A DNA stretch of 64,000 nucleotides from Bog-756 sp963696495 (GCA_963696495.1 CAVOKJ010000003.1:372001-436000); one strand, 5' to 3'; positions 49,493 to 61,710 are shown, numbered from the stretch's first letter. Notes: generated from the letters alone by a model not told the origin. Program-made: numbers and translations.

Positions 49493-50206
49493 TCAGCTCG
49501 CCGAGCCGCTCCCGATCCCGTTGATGATCAGGTCCCACAGGTCCTCGGCCGTCCCGTCCCGCTGGGTGCGGGCCGACATCCCGCCGATGGTCTGGGAGAA
49601 CGAGTTGAACATGATGGCCTCGAGCACGACGCCGACGACGGGGCCCCGGCGGGCCCGGACGGCCCCGGCCGCCGTGGCCCCGTCGAGGACCTGCTCGAAC
49701 AGGGCCACCAGCGGGGAGAAGACCCGGGCCGCCTCCTTGGGGTACTGGGTGAGCAGCTGCTGGGCGAACTCGGCCATGAACGGGGCCCGGCGGACCGCAC
49801 CGGGCTCGTCGCCCGTGGTGGGCCGGCACAGCCGGTAGTACTCCACGACGAAGGTGTGCAGGCGCCCGAGGGGATCGCCGTCCGCCTCGATCTGCTCGGC
49901 GAGGTACTCGGTGGTGGAGCGCACCGACTCCTCGAACAGGGCGAGGAGCAGCTCGTGCTTGCCGCCGAAGTACTGGTAGAAGCTGCGCAGCGACTGGCCC
50001 GAGCGGTCGACCACCTCCTGGACAGTGAAGTCCTTGCCCGAGCCGGCGTTGAACAGCTCGGTGGCGGCGTCGAGGAAGCGCTGCACCCGGGTCTCGGCCC
50101 GCAGCCGGGCCGAGTCGAGGGACCGGGCCACCGCCTGCTCCCGCCAACTCAGGGCCTCCGACTCCGGCGGATCGGCCGCCACCGCCTGTTTCGACTGTCT
50201 GGCCAC
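49493..50206 (-). CDS. TetR/AcrR family transcriptional regulator, paralogue of the one at 597-1346
   Basis: This is a 237-residue regulator from GTG 50206 (an upstream GTG at 50269 adds unlike sequence). Helix-turn-helix: FLDAATELFNAGSGKDFTVQ, then EVVDRSGQSLRSFYQYFGGK. The recognition segment differs from the paralogue essentially by one Arg/His exchange. The C-terminal halves also align (AEFAQQLLTQYPKEAARVFS; FNSFSQTIGGM). Just upstream, GGGTAT occurs twice (50215-50220 and 50229-50234), a possible operator or promoter. Confidence 0.9.
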   Translation of the reverse strand: MARQSKQAVAADPPESEALSWREQAVARSLDSARLRAETRVQRFLDAATELFNAGSGKDFTVQEVVDRSGQSLRSFYQYFGGKHELLLALFEESVRSTTEYLAEQIEADGDPLGRLHTFVVEYYRLCRPTTGDEPGAVRRAPFMAEFAQQLLTQYPKEAARVFSPLVALFEQVLDGATAAGAVRARRGPVVGVVLEAIMFNSFSQTIGGMSARTQRDGTAEDLWDLIINGIGSGSAS

Positions 50207-50417
50207 CCTGGAAAGGGTATCCGATCTCGGGTATACGACCGATCTCCTCCCGCCGCGGCCCTGGTGCACCCTGGGGAGAACGGGGTTCTACCCCGGACGG
50301 CCGGGTCGCCGACCTCGTCCTTGGGAGGCGAGGGGTCTGCCCAGCGGATGAGCCGGAGGTACCGGTCATGCCGTCGCATCGTTGACGACTTCGATGCATG
50401 GATCGACGGCGCCCCCG

Positions 50418-50493
50418 TGGAGCCTGGGAGGAGAATCGAACTCCTGACCTACGCATTACGAGTGCGTTGCTCTACCGACTGAGCTACCCAGGC
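50418..50493 (-). tRNA. tRNA-Thr (anticodon CGT)
   Basis: The - strand folds as a full cloverleaf. Acceptor GCCTGGG pairs with CCCAGGC, the D-stem is GCTC/GAGC, the anticodon stem ACGCA/TGCGT encloses loop CTCGTAA (anticodon CGT, reading ACG), and the T-arm AGGAG/CTCCT encloses TTCGATT. The discriminator is T and CCA is encoded (50418-50420). No integrase or duplicated 3' end was seen beside it. Confidence 0.97.
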
Positions 50494-50783
50494 GTGGAGG
50501 GACACGCTATCCGAACCGCGACACGGGCCCGGTCCCGTGGGTCCCCGATCTCCCGTGACGGGTGCCGGACCCTGGTGCCCGGATCCCGGAGCGGCCAGTG
50601 GGGCGACGCCGGGGACCCACCGGTCGGCCGAGGAGAGCGGGCCCACGAGGACGTTCCCTACCGAAAGGTGGATGCATGACAATTGCTGCCGGAGGAGGGA
50701 TGGGCGCTCGAGGTTGGGTGGACCGGTACGAAATCCGGCGGAGGCCAGGCAGGGAGGACGGGCCGGGAACGGTCAGTGGGGGA
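50494..50783. other. 290-bp gap between tRNA-Thr and holB
   Basis: No gene is seen. On the - strand TTGTCA (50677-50682) could be a -35 but no good -10 follows, so the tRNA may be co-transcribed with the holB operon or have an unrecognised promoter. Confidence 0.4.
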
Positions 50784-51938
50784 TCAGTCACCCATCCCGG
50801 AGAGCTCGATCATGAGTGCGTCCATCAGCAGCGCCTCGTTGGCGTTCCTCTCGAGGGCCAGCGACGCCTCCCGGATGGCCTCCACCTGGTGGACGGCCCG
50901 CCGGGCCTCGGTCCCCGCCCCGTGGCCGGTGGCCCCACCCTCGGCACCCGCGGTGGCGACCAGGCGGTCGCGGTAGGACTCGGCCAGTGCCGCCAGGCCG
51001 AATCGCAGGTCGTCGGTGCGCCAACGTCGCTCCTCACGGCGATGGGCGTCCTCCACCTGCTTGCGGCCGGGGATGCCCTTCGCCCCCACCAGATCGGCCT
51101 GTTCGGCGAGGGCCGCCAACTCCTGGGCGTGCTGCTCGCGCAGGGGGGCCAGGGCCTCGTCGACCGAGGAGAGCAGCTCCGTTGCCACGTCGGCGGCGAC
51201 GGCACCGGTGCCGTCGAGCCGGGAGGACACCGACCGCCACTGCTGCTGGCGGGCGACGAACCCCGGATCACCGACGAGGAGCCGGGCCCGGTCGAGCCGT
51301 CCTCCGGAGGCCTCCGCCACCGAGTCCGCATGCTCGGGGTCGACGCCGCGATCCACCAGCCACGCCACGACGTCCTGGCGGGACACCGGTCCGAAGGGGA
51401 CCTTGACGCACCGGCTGGCGATGGTGGCGAGTGCGGGGACCAGCTCGTCCGCCAACAGGACGAACACCGTGGCGGGCGGCGGCTCCTCGACCGTCTTGAG
51501 GAGTGCCGGCGCCGCTCTGGTGGCGAGGTGGACGTCGCTCACCATCAGCACCTGACGCGCCGCCTCGAGCGGACGTCGCTGGGCCCGGGTGACGATCGAC
51601 CTGGCTTCGTCGACTTCGAGCGACGCACCCGATCGCTCGACCATCACCAGATCCGGGTGCGTCCCGGCCAGCGCCCTCCGACACGTATTGCACCGGCCGC
51701 AGCCCCCGTCCGGACACAGCAGGGCGGCCGCCAGTCCCCGAGCGGCCGCCCTCTTACCGGAACCGGGGGGGCCGTGGAGCAGATAGGCGTGCACCGGCCG
51801 GCGGGCCGCCGCCATCAGCTGGGACACCGCCGCCGGTTGACCGACGACCTCTTCGAACAGCACCGCTGACGGAGTCCCGTCCGACGCCACGGAGGCCACC
51901 GACCCCTCGGACCCGGACTCGGGCCGGCTGTCACTCAC
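50784..51938 (-). CDS. holB: DNA polymerase III subunit delta'
   Basis: This is the clamp-loader delta' subunit, 384 residues. The N-terminal AAA+ module has a P-loop-like GPPGSGKR at 56-63 and a zinc site with Cys75, Cys80, Cys83 and Cys86. LEVDEARSIVTRAQRRPLEA, then VLMVSDVHLATRAAPALLKT, with EEPP, and TIASRCVKVPFGPV are conserved clamp-loader motifs (ASRC sensor). Its GTG overlaps the tmk stop by 8 bp. tmk-holB adjacency is common in bacteria. The C-terminal third is diverged, as usual. Confidence 0.92.
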   Translation of the reverse strand: MSDSRPESGSEGSVASVASDGTPSAVLFEEVVGQPAAVSQLMAAARRPVHAYLLHGPPGSGKRAAARGLAAALLCPDGGCGRCNTCRRALAGTHPDLVMVERSGASLEVDEARSIVTRAQRRPLEAARQVLMVSDVHLATRAAPALLKTVEEPPPATVFVLLADELVPALATIASRCVKVPFGPVSRQDVVAWLVDRGVDPEHADSVAEASGGRLDRARLLVGDPGFVARQQQWRSVSSRLDGTGAVAADVATELLSSVDEALAPLREQHAQELAALAEQADLVGAKGIPGRKQVEDAHRREERRWRTDDLRFGLAALAESYRDRLVATAGAEGGATGHGAGTEARRAVHQVEAIREASLALERNANEALLMDALMIELSGMGD

Positions 51939-52617
51939 CGTCGGCCACCACCTCGGCCGACAGGACGCGACTGGGCGGGGCCAGGCCCGCGGGAGCCCGG
52001 TCGACGAACTGCCGCACGCCCGTCCACACGGCGGCGGCCACCTCGTCGACCGTGCCCGTGCCGTCCACCACCCACCACCCGGCGGACGCCTCCTCGGCCA
52101 GGCGGTGGTAGCCGTCGGCGACCCGCTGCTGGAACCGGCTCCCCTGGAGCTCGAAGCGGTCCTGGTCGGTTCCCCGGCGCCGGGCGGCCGCCTCGTCCAC
52201 CGGTACGTCCACCAGCACCGTGAGGTCGGGGCTCAGTCCCCGGGTGGCCCACTCGATCAGACCGGCCAATTCGGCCTGCGCCATCCCCCGGCCGTAGCCC
52301 TGGTAGGCGAGCGTGGAGGCCGAGAACCGGTCGGTCACCACCCATCGGCCGTCGTCGAGTGCCGGTCGGACCACCTCGGCCACGTGCTGGGCACGGTCGG
52401 CCGCCATGAGGAGGGCCTCGGTGCGCTCGTCGACCGGGGGCTGGTCCCGGTCGAGCAGCAGGCCCCGCAGGGACGAACCCAGCCTCGTGCCCCCGGGTTC
52501 GAAGGTGAGAAGGGCACCCAGTCGTTCGGCGAGCAGTCGCGCCTGGGTGGTCTTGCCACAGCCGTCAATGCCCTCGAATGCGACGAGCCCACCCCTACCC
52601 AGTGGCCCGCCCGTCAC
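51931..52617 (-). CDS. tmk: Thymidylate kinase
   Basis: This is a 228-residue dTMP kinase that makes dTDP for DNA synthesis. The P-loop EGIDGCGKTT is at 15-24, and the DRF motif is VVTDRFSASTLAYQGYGRGM. The lid region with RRRGTDQDRFELQG is of the arginine-rich kind. Its GTG start overlaps the topA stop by 4 bp, so translation is coupled. The C-terminal 15 residues extend beyond the core. Confidence 0.95.
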   Translation of the reverse strand: MTGGPLGRGGLVAFEGIDGCGKTTQARLLAERLGALLTFEPGGTRLGSSLRGLLLDRDQPPVDERTEALLMAADRAQHVAEVVRPALDDGRWVVTDRFSASTLAYQGYGRGMAQAELAGLIEWATRGLSPDLTVLVDVPVDEAAARRRGTDQDRFELQGSRFQQRVADGYHRLAEEASAGWWVVDGTGTVDEVAAAVWTGVRQFVDRAPAGLAPPSRVLSAEVVADGE

Positions 52618-55556
52618 TCGGGAGTACTGGTCCTCTTCGCCACGGCCTTCTTCGCCACGGCCTTCTTCGCCGGGGCCTTCTTCTTGGCCGCCACCTTCTT
52701 GGCGCCGGCCTTCTTGGCGCCGGCCTTCTTCGCCGGGGCCTTACGCCCCGCCGCCTTCTTGCGGGTCGACGGCCCGGCGGCCCGGCGCTCGGCCAGCAGC
52801 TCCGAGGCGCGCTCGACGGTCAGGCTCTCGACGTCGTCACCGCGCCGCAACGACGCATTGGTCGTGCCGTCGGTGACATAGGGCCCGAAGCGGCCGTCCT
52901 TGACCACCATGGTCAGGCCGGTGTCGGGATCGTTGCCCATCTCGCGCAGCGGCCCCTTGGCCGTGCGGTTGCCACGCGTCTTCGGCTGGGCGAACAGGGC
53001 CACCGCCTCGTCGACCCCCACCGAGAGGATCTGGTCCTCGGTGAGCAGGCTGCGGGTGTCGCTGCCCTTCTTCAGATAGGGGCCGAATTTGCCGTTGTGG
53101 GCGACGATCTCCTCACCGCTCGCCGGGTCCTTGCCGACCACGCGGGGGATCGCCAGCAGCTCGAGCGCCTGCTCGAAGGTGAGGGTGGCGGGCGACATGG
53201 AGGCGAACAGCGAGGAGGTCCTGGGCTTCGGCCCCCCGTCGACCAGCTCCCCCAACTGCACGTAGGGCCCGAACCGACCGGCCTTCACCTGCACGGGCAG
53301 GCCCGTCTCGGGGTCCTCGCCCAGGACCCGGTCGGACGACGGCGCGGCGAGGAGCTCTTCGGCGCGCTCGACGGTCAGCTCGTCGGGAGCCAGGTCCTCG
53401 GGGATGGACACCCGGTCCTCCCCCCGTTGCAGGTAGGGGCCGTAGCGGCCGACCCGCGCCACGATCTCGGCGCCGTCGGCCCCCGTGCCGATGGGGATGG
53501 AGTTGATCTCGCGGGCATCGATCTCACCCAGGTAGGTGCTGACCTCACGCTTCAGGCCCAGTCCGGTGGCGTGGGCCACCACCGGTGCACCGGCCGTCCC
53601 CACCGTCCCGTTGCCGTTGGCGGTGCCGTGGTCGCCCGACGACCCGTTCCCGTTGGTGGGGGCCGGCTCCGAGGTCCCGAAGTAGAAGCGGGTCAGCCAG
53701 GGGAGGGACTCCTCGCTGCCGGCGGCGATGGCGTCGAGGTCGTCCTCCATCGACGCGGTGAACCCGTAGTCCACCAGGTCGGCGAAGTACCGTTCGAGCA
53801 GACCGACCACGGCGAACGCAGTGAAGGAGGGCACGAGCGCCGTCCCCTTCTTCCACACGTAGCCCCGGTCGAGGATGGTGGCGATGACGCTGGCGTAGGT
53901 CGAGGGACGACCGACGCCCAGTTCCTCCATGGCCTTGACCAACGACGCCTCGGTGTAGCGGGCGGGCGGCTGGGTGGCGTGCGAGCCCGGCTCGAGATCG
54001 TGCACCGACAGGGGATCGCCCTCGTCCATCGGGGGCAGGTGGACCTCGCGGTCGGCCAGCTCGGCCTCGGGATCGTCCTCCCCCTCCACGTAGGCCCGCA
54101 GGTAGCCGGGGAACTGGATCACCTTGCCCGACGCGGAGAACTCCGCCTCCCGACCCCCGACCCCCTCGGGGCCCCCGGCGGTGCCCACCAGGCGCACCTG
54201 GGCGCTCGTCCCAGTGGCATCGGCCATCTGGGAGGCGACAGTGCGCTTCCAGATCAGGTCGTAGAGCCGGAACTCGTCGCCCGACAGCGATCGGGCGGCC
54301 TGGTCCGGCGTGCGGAAGGACTCCCCCGCCGGCCGGATGGCCTCGTGCGCCTCCTGGGCGTTCTTCACCTTGCGCTCGTACCGGCGCGGCTGGGCGGGCA
54401 CGTACTCGGGGCCGTAGAGGGCGGCGGCCTGCGACCGCGCCGCGTCGAGCGCCTGGCTCGACAAGGTGGTCGAGTCGGTGCGCATGTAGGTGATCCACCC
54501 GTCCTCGTAGAGGCGCTGGGCGATCTGCATGGCCCGTTTGGAGCTGAACCGGAGCTTTCGGCCGGCCTCCTGCTGCAGGGTCGAGGTCATGAAGGGTGCC
54601 GACGGTGAGCGTCGGAACGGCTTGTGGGTGATCGACTTCACCGAGAAGGGCACGCCGGCGAGGCCGGCGGCCAGGGCCCGGGCCTCCTCCTCGCCCAGGA
54701 CCACCACTGCTCCGGGCGAGGTCAGCGACCCGGTGTCGTCGAAGTCACGACCCGACGCCAGGTTGACGCCGTCCAGGCTCGCCAGCGCTGCGGTGAACGA
54801 GCGGGGGGTCCCTTCGGTAACCCCCGACCGGCCGTCGGCCGTGGTGAACGAGCCGTCGATGCCCCACCAGCCGGCCGAGCGGAACCCCATCCGTGCCCGT
54901 TCGCGCTCCACCACCATCCGGGTGGCCACGCTCTGGACCCGGCCGGCCGAGAGCCGGGGCATGATCTTCTTCCACAGGACGGGGGACACCTCGTAGCCGT
55001 AGAGACGGTCGAGGATGCGGCGGGCCTCCTGGGCGTCGACGAGGCGGCGGTCGAGGTCGCGCCACTCGTTGACCGCCCGCTCGATGGCCGGCCTGGTGAT
55101 CTCGTGGAACACCATCCGCTTCACCGGCACCCGGGGGGCCAGCACCTCGAGCAGGTGCCAGGCGATGGACTCTCCCTCGCGGTCCTCGTCCGAGGCCAGG
55201 TACACCTCACTGGCCTGCTTGACCAGCTGCTTCAACTTGGCCACCTGGGACTTCTTCTCCGTCGAGACGACATACAGCGGCTTGAACCCGTTGTCGACGT
55301 CCACGCCGAGCCGCGACCACGCCTCGCCCTTGTAGGCGGCCGGGACCTCGTCGGCCCGTCGGGGCAGGTCACGGATGTGCCCGATGGAGGACTCCACCAC
55401 ATAGCCCGGTCCCAGCAGCCCGGCGATCGTCTTGGCCTTGGCCGGTGACTCCACGATGACCAGGGGCTTCGCCCCCGCCCGGCCGCGTGACGCCCCGGGG
55501 GCGTCGTCGTCGGCCCCGCTCTCGGCGGTCGTCTCTGTCAGGTCGGTGGGTGGCAT
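52614..55556 (-). CDS. topA: DNA topoisomerase I
   Basis: This is type IA topoisomerase, 980 residues from ATG 55556; a TTG 14 codons earlier is less likely. The Toprim domain begins PLVIVESPAKAKTIAGLLG with its later acidic motif SDEDREGESIAWHL. The active tyrosine is in GWITYMRTDSTTLSSQAL. The C-terminal part has several repeated small domains with RFGPYV-like motifs (topo-C modules) and ends in a lysine/alanine tail like those that bind DNA in actinobacterial TopA. There is a glycine/asparagine-rich linker around GNGSSGDHGTANGNGTVG. It relaxes negative supercoils. Confidence 0.96.
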   Translation of the reverse strand: MPPTDLTETTAESGADDDAPGASRGRAGAKPLVIVESPAKAKTIAGLLGPGYVVESSIGHIRDLPRRADEVPAAYKGEAWSRLGVDVDNGFKPLYVVSTEKKSQVAKLKQLVKQASEVYLASDEDREGESIAWHLLEVLAPRVPVKRMVFHEITRPAIERAVNEWRDLDRRLVDAQEARRILDRLYGYEVSPVLWKKIMPRLSAGRVQSVATRMVVERERARMGFRSAGWWGIDGSFTTADGRSGVTEGTPRSFTAALASLDGVNLASGRDFDDTGSLTSPGAVVVLGEEEARALAAGLAGVPFSVKSITHKPFRRSPSAPFMTSTLQQEAGRKLRFSSKRAMQIAQRLYEDGWITYMRTDSTTLSSQALDAARSQAAALYGPEYVPAQPRRYERKVKNAQEAHEAIRPAGESFRTPDQAARSLSGDEFRLYDLIWKRTVASQMADATGTSAQVRLVGTAGGPEGVGGREAEFSASGKVIQFPGYLRAYVEGEDDPEAELADREVHLPPMDEGDPLSVHDLEPGSHATQPPARYTEASLVKAMEELGVGRPSTYASVIATILDRGYVWKKGTALVPSFTAFAVVGLLERYFADLVDYGFTASMEDDLDAIAAGSEESLPWLTRFYFGTSEPAPTNGNGSSGDHGTANGNGTVGTAGAPVVAHATGLGLKREVSTYLGEIDAREINSIPIGTGADGAEIVARVGRYGPYLQRGEDRVSIPEDLAPDELTVERAEELLAAPSSDRVLGEDPETGLPVQVKAGRFGPYVQLGELVDGGPKPRTSSLFASMSPATLTFEQALELLAIPRVVGKDPASGEEIVAHNGKFGPYLKKGSDTRSLLTEDQILSVGVDEAVALFAQPKTRGNRTAKGPLREMGNDPDTGLTMVVKDGRFGPYVTDGTTNASLRRGDDVESLTVERASELLAERRAAGPSTRKKAAGRKAPAKKAGAKKAGAKKVAAKKKAPAKKAVAKKAVAKRTSTPE

Positions 55557-55609
55557 CGCTGTGGGCCCAGGGTGAACGGTGGAGTGAGCCCTTGTCAACC
55601 CCGGGCCCT

Positions 55610-55630
55610 GGTCCTCGGTGCCTCAGGACC
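55610..55630 (-). terminator. Possible hairpin between hppA and topA
   Basis: GGTCCT (55610-55615) pairs with AGGACC (55625-55630) just past the hppA stop. There is no T-run, so it could be a weak attenuator or structural element. Confidence 0.3.
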
Positions 55631-55646
55631 CCTCTGAACTGGGGAT

Positions 55647-58049
<2,403 letters not shown>

Positions 58050-58317
58050 CGATGAGGCTCCCTTCGGTGTACGCGGTCGTCGAGACGATCTCGGTCTGCG
58101 ATCTCGTCGGCTTCCCCAACCGCGACCAACCGGAGGAACGAAGAGGCGTCTCCCCCGAGCGAAGTCACGGCGGTTTGGCCGTGCGCCGGGGCGCGCCACG
58201 CTGGCACGCCGAACCCGGCAACGGGGCCAGAACATACCGACAAATGAGGCCGATGAGCAAGGAAGGCACGAGATCCGGGGGTCCCGGGCCCCCGACCAGG
58301 GGCCGGGTCCGCTGCGG

Positions 58318-60789
58318 TCATGTGGGCTCCACCCCGGCTTCCGGGCCGGCGATGAGCTCGTAGTCGGGGTTGAGGATGGCCTGGCGGCGGGCCCAGTCCC
58401 CGACCATGCCCTCGACCACCAGGCGGGCGCCGGGTTGGATCCCGGGGATCCGTCGACGGCCCTGGAACACCAAGAGCAGCTTCCCGGTGTCGTCGACCAG
58501 GACGCACTCGAGGTTGGACGTGCCGGCCCGGGGCTGGACGCGCACCGACCTCACCTTGCCGGCCACCCGCACCCGCTTCCTCCACTGGGCGTCACCGATC
58601 GGGGTGGTCCCCCGGGCCCGCTCCCCGAAGGCGATCCGGTCGAACGAAGCCTTGGCCGCCGCCTCCTTGCCGGCGGCACGGTCGGAGGACCGGGCCGCCC
58701 GGCCGGCCGCGGCCCCGGTGGTGGCATCGACCGGCTTGCGGCGCCATTCCCGACGGCGGGAGAACCATCCCCCGGTCAGCTGGTAGGGGACGACGGTGGC
58801 GTTGACGTGGTTGAGCTGGCCCACGGCATCGGCGATGTGGTCGGCGGTGGCGTCGTGGAGCACCCGCTGCCAGCCGGCGGCGAATCCCCGGCGGGGCAGC
58901 AGGATGGTCAGCTCGGTCTGCTGGTCGGCCACCGTCTCGGCGGCGAGCTCGAGGGCGGCCCGGGTGAGGCGGCGGTCCTCGCACTCCTCGATGTCGAGGG
59001 GGAGCTGCGCCAGGCCGAGTCGCCGCCATTCGGCTTCGAGGGTGGCCGACTCCTTGGTGTCGAGCACGAAGTGGACGGCGCGCAGCTCGTCGGGATGGAG
59101 GGTCCTCGCGTACTGCAGGGCGCGGGCGGTCGCCATGTCGAGCTGGTCGACCATGACGATGACCACGTGGCGGGTCAGCACCGGCGCCTCGGCGGCCTCG
59201 GCCGCGCCCGCCTCCAACTGGGTCTCCTCGTCGACGTACTGGCGGTGGAGCCGGATGAGCCCGAAGTACATGAGGGGACCGACGATCACCACCACCCACG
59301 CGCCCTCGGTGAACTTCACGGTGGCGAAGATGAGGACGATGAGCGCGGTGAGGAACGCCGAGAAGCCGTTCACCACCACGCCGCGACGCCAATGACCCTC
59401 GCGGTTGTCGAGGTGGTGCTTGACCATCCCGGCCCCGGCCATGGCGAAGCCGGTGAACACCCCGATGGCGTAGAGGGCCACCAGGCTGGAGACCTTGGCG
59501 CCGGTGGCGAGCAGCAGGGCCACGGCCACCACGGTGAGCACGATGATCCCGTTGGAGAAGGCCAGACGGTGGCCCCGGCGGGTGAGCTGTTTGGGGAGGT
59601 AGGCGTCCTCGGCCACGAAGCTGGCGAGGAACGGGAACCCGTTGAAGCTGGTGTTGCCGCCGGTGTAGAGGATGAGCATGGTGGCGAACTGGACGATGTA
59701 GAAGAGGAGCTTGCCCACGGGCCCGTCCCCCAGGACGTAGTGGACCTCCTGGGAGACCACCGTCGGCGACCCGGCCAGGTAGGGCACGGCATGGGTCCAG
59801 TGGGCGATGAGGGTGACACCGAGCACGAGGAAGGCCAGGACGCTGCTCATCACCACCAGGGTCTGGCGGGCGTGCCGGGAGGTGGGCTCACGGAAGGTGC
59901 CGACCCCGTTGGAGATGGCCTCGAGTCCGGTGAGCGAGGACCCGCCGTTGGCGAACGACTTGAGGATGATGATGAACGAGGCGCCGTAGAGGAGCCCGGA
60001 CCCCGGGTGCCCGATGGGCACCGTGCCGGCATGCTGGGGGATGGCGTGGACCGACAGGGTGCCCATCGCCTTCTTCAGGTAGCCGGCGACGACCACGAAG
60101 GCCAGGCTGACGATGAAGAAGTAGGTGGGGAAGGCGAAGAACTTGCCCGCCTCGCGGATGCCGCGCAGGTTGCCGTAGAGGAGCAGGAGCACCACGGCGA
60201 TGGTGATCGGCACCGTCTCGGGGACCAGCGAGGGGAAGGCGCTGGTGAGGGCGGCCGTCCCGGCCGCCGTCTGGACGGCCACCGTCACCGTGTAGTCGAT
60301 GAGGAGCGCCACCGCGGCCACCTGGGCCACCTTGGGACCGAAGTTCTCGCGGGCCACGACATAGGAGCCGCCGGCCTTGGTGTAGAGCCGGATGACGTCG
60401 AGGTAGGACAGCGTGACGAAGAAGAGCACGCCGAGGATGGCCATGGTGACCGGCACGACCAGTGCGAACCCGGCGAGCCCGACGGCGGGGACCAGTACGG
60501 TGAGCATCTCCTCGGTGCCGTACGCCGACGAGGAGATGCAGTCCGGGGCCAGGACGCCGAGCGCCGAGGGGCGGCCCAGGCGCTCGCCGCTCAGCTGCTC
60601 GTTGATCAGTGGTGGGCCGAGCAGCTTGTTCTTGAGCCGGTACCGGAGCGTCTCGGGCAGATCGAGCTTGGCCACGATGCCGGGTGCCGGGCGTCGCGGC
60701 GACCCGGGGGGCGACACCGGAGGGGTCGAGGACACCGTGAGGCCGGCCGGTGGGCTCACCTGGTCGGCCGGATTCCCTTCTCCGGTCAC
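58318..60789 (-). CDS. APC-superfamily (KimA-like) transporter fused to a C-terminal OB-fold domain
   Basis: The 823-residue protein has three parts. First, about 75 residues of N-terminal cytoplasmic sequence ending GRPSALGVLAPDCISSSAYG, TEEML. Then a 12-span APC permease (about 75-510) with VGTFREPTSRHARQTLVVMS and YTGGNTSFNGFPFLASFVAE. Last, a cytoplasmic region with a USP-like segment (VVIVMVDQLDMATARALQYA), an Ala/Arg linker, and an OB-fold (about 735-815; RVRVAGKVRSVRVQPRAGTS, FQGRRRIPGIQPGARLVVEG). KimA-type proteins import K+. The OB part resembles a separately encoded actinobacterial protein. GTG 60789 was preferred (GGAG 6 nt upstream) over GTG 60801. It diverges from two TrkA genes. 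Confidence 0.85.
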   Translation of the reverse strand: MTGEGNPADQVSPPAGLTVSSTPPVSPPGSPRRPAPGIVAKLDLPETLRYRLKNKLLGPPLINEQLSGERLGRPSALGVLAPDCISSSAYGTEEMLTVLVPAVGLAGFALVVPVTMAILGVLFFVTLSYLDVIRLYTKAGGSYVVARENFGPKVAQVAAVALLIDYTVTVAVQTAAGTAALTSAFPSLVPETVPITIAVVLLLLYGNLRGIREAGKFFAFPTYFFIVSLAFVVVAGYLKKAMGTLSVHAIPQHAGTVPIGHPGSGLLYGASFIIILKSFANGGSSLTGLEAISNGVGTFREPTSRHARQTLVVMSSVLAFLVLGVTLIAHWTHAVPYLAGSPTVVSQEVHYVLGDGPVGKLLFYIVQFATMLILYTGGNTSFNGFPFLASFVAEDAYLPKQLTRRGHRLAFSNGIIVLTVVAVALLLATGAKVSSLVALYAIGVFTGFAMAGAGMVKHHLDNREGHWRRGVVVNGFSAFLTALIVLIFATVKFTEGAWVVVIVGPLMYFGLIRLHRQYVDEETQLEAGAAEAAEAPVLTRHVVIVMVDQLDMATARALQYARTLHPDELRAVHFVLDTKESATLEAEWRRLGLAQLPLDIEECEDRRLTRAALELAAETVADQQTELTILLPRRGFAAGWQRVLHDATADHIADAVGQLNHVNATVVPYQLTGGWFSRRREWRRKPVDATTGAAAGRAARSSDRAAGKEAAAKASFDRIAFGERARGTTPIGDAQWRKRVRVAGKVRSVRVQPRAGTSNLECVLVDDTGKLLLVFQGRRRIPGIQPGARLVVEGMVGDWARRQAILNPDYELIAGPEAGVEPT

Positions 60790-60939
60790 CGTTGGCTCCA
60801 CCCCATCAGTAAATCATGGGGGCCGGCCGGCCGCGACCAGCCGCCGATCGGAAAAGTCCTGGCCAACGGAGAGGGGGCCACCCGCCGGCAGCCCCGGGAC
60901 TCCGGGGGTGAGTTGTCTTCGACCGTCGATGCGTGTTGC

Positions 60940-61710
60940 ATGGGTCGGGTGCATATCGTCATCGTGGGGTGTGGTCGGGTCGGGTCGGGCCTCGGCGTGG
61001 GGCTGACCGGCCAGGGGCACTCGGTCGCCATCATCGACCGCAACGCCAAGGCCTTCCGCCGGCTCCCCCCCGAGTGGCCCGGGACCACGGTCGTCGGGTC
61101 GGGCTTCGACCGCGACGATCTCGACCGGGCGGGTGCCGCCGATGCCACGGCGCTGGCCGCCGTGACCAGCGGCGACAACTCGAACATCCTCACCGCCCGC
61201 ATCGCCCGCGAGACCTACGAGATCCCCAACGTGGTGGCCCGCATCTACGACCCCCGACGGGCCCAGATCTACCTCCGCCTGGGCATCCCCACGGTGGCCA
61301 CCGTGTCGTGGACCATCGACCAGGTGCGGCGGCGCCTGGTACCCGGTGAGCTCGAGTCGGAGTGGTCCGACCCGACCGGGACGCTGTCGCTCGTCGAGCG
61401 GGAGCTGCCCGAGCGCTGGGCCGGCAAGCGACTGGCCGATGTGTCCGTGCCGGGCGACATGACCGTCGTGTCGGTGACGAGGGCCGGCGTGGCCCGGCTC
61501 GACTTCGCCGACCTCGTCGGCCAGGACGGGGACATCCTGCACGTGCTGGTGACCGACCGGGCATTCGACCGGCTGAAGGCCCGACTGGCCCAGGACGCCG
61601 ACGTGGGCGGTGGCCGCGGGGTCGACGGACCGGCGGCGGACGCCGGCCCCCCGGACGACGACGGGGCGACACCGGTCGGGTCCGACACCGTCACCGGGAG
61701 GCCGGGATGA
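60940..61710 (+). CDS. TrkA family potassium uptake regulator (CeoB-like)
   Basis: This is a 256-residue RCK protein. The NAD-binding (TrkA-N) domain opens VHIVIVGCGRVGSGLGVGLT. AAVTSGDNSNILTARIARET and VVARIYDPRRAQIYLRLGIP match the first of the paired mycobacterial CeoB/CeoC proteins. A TrkA-C domain follows (about 155-215), then an acidic, Gly/Pro-rich tail. It would gate a K+ transporter in response to nucleotides. Its stop overlaps the second TrkA gene by 4 bp. A start at GTG 60949 is also possible. Confidence 0.9.
   Translation: MGRVHIVIVGCGRVGSGLGVGLTGQGHSVAIIDRNAKAFRRLPPEWPGTTVVGSGFDRDDLDRAGAADATALAAVTSGDNSNILTARIARETYEIPNVVARIYDPRRAQIYLRLGIPTVATVSWTIDQVRRRLVPGELESEWSDPTGTLSLVERELPERWAGKRLADVSVPGDMTVVSVTRAGVARLDFADLVGQDGDILHVLVTDRAFDRLKARLAQDADVGGGRGVDGPAADAGPPDDDGATPVGSDTVTGRPG

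Noticed and set aside
50418..50493. tRNA-Thr considered as an integration site of a mobile island covering the catabolic block
   Set aside because: No integrase, IS, direct repeat of the tRNA 3' end, or change in base composition was seen.
58435..60930. A + strand open frame of over 800 codons opposite the KimA-like gene
   Set aside because: It is Gly/Glu/Val/His-rich shadow sequence antisense to a well-supported transporter. Only the last part, from 60940, is a real gene (first TrkA).
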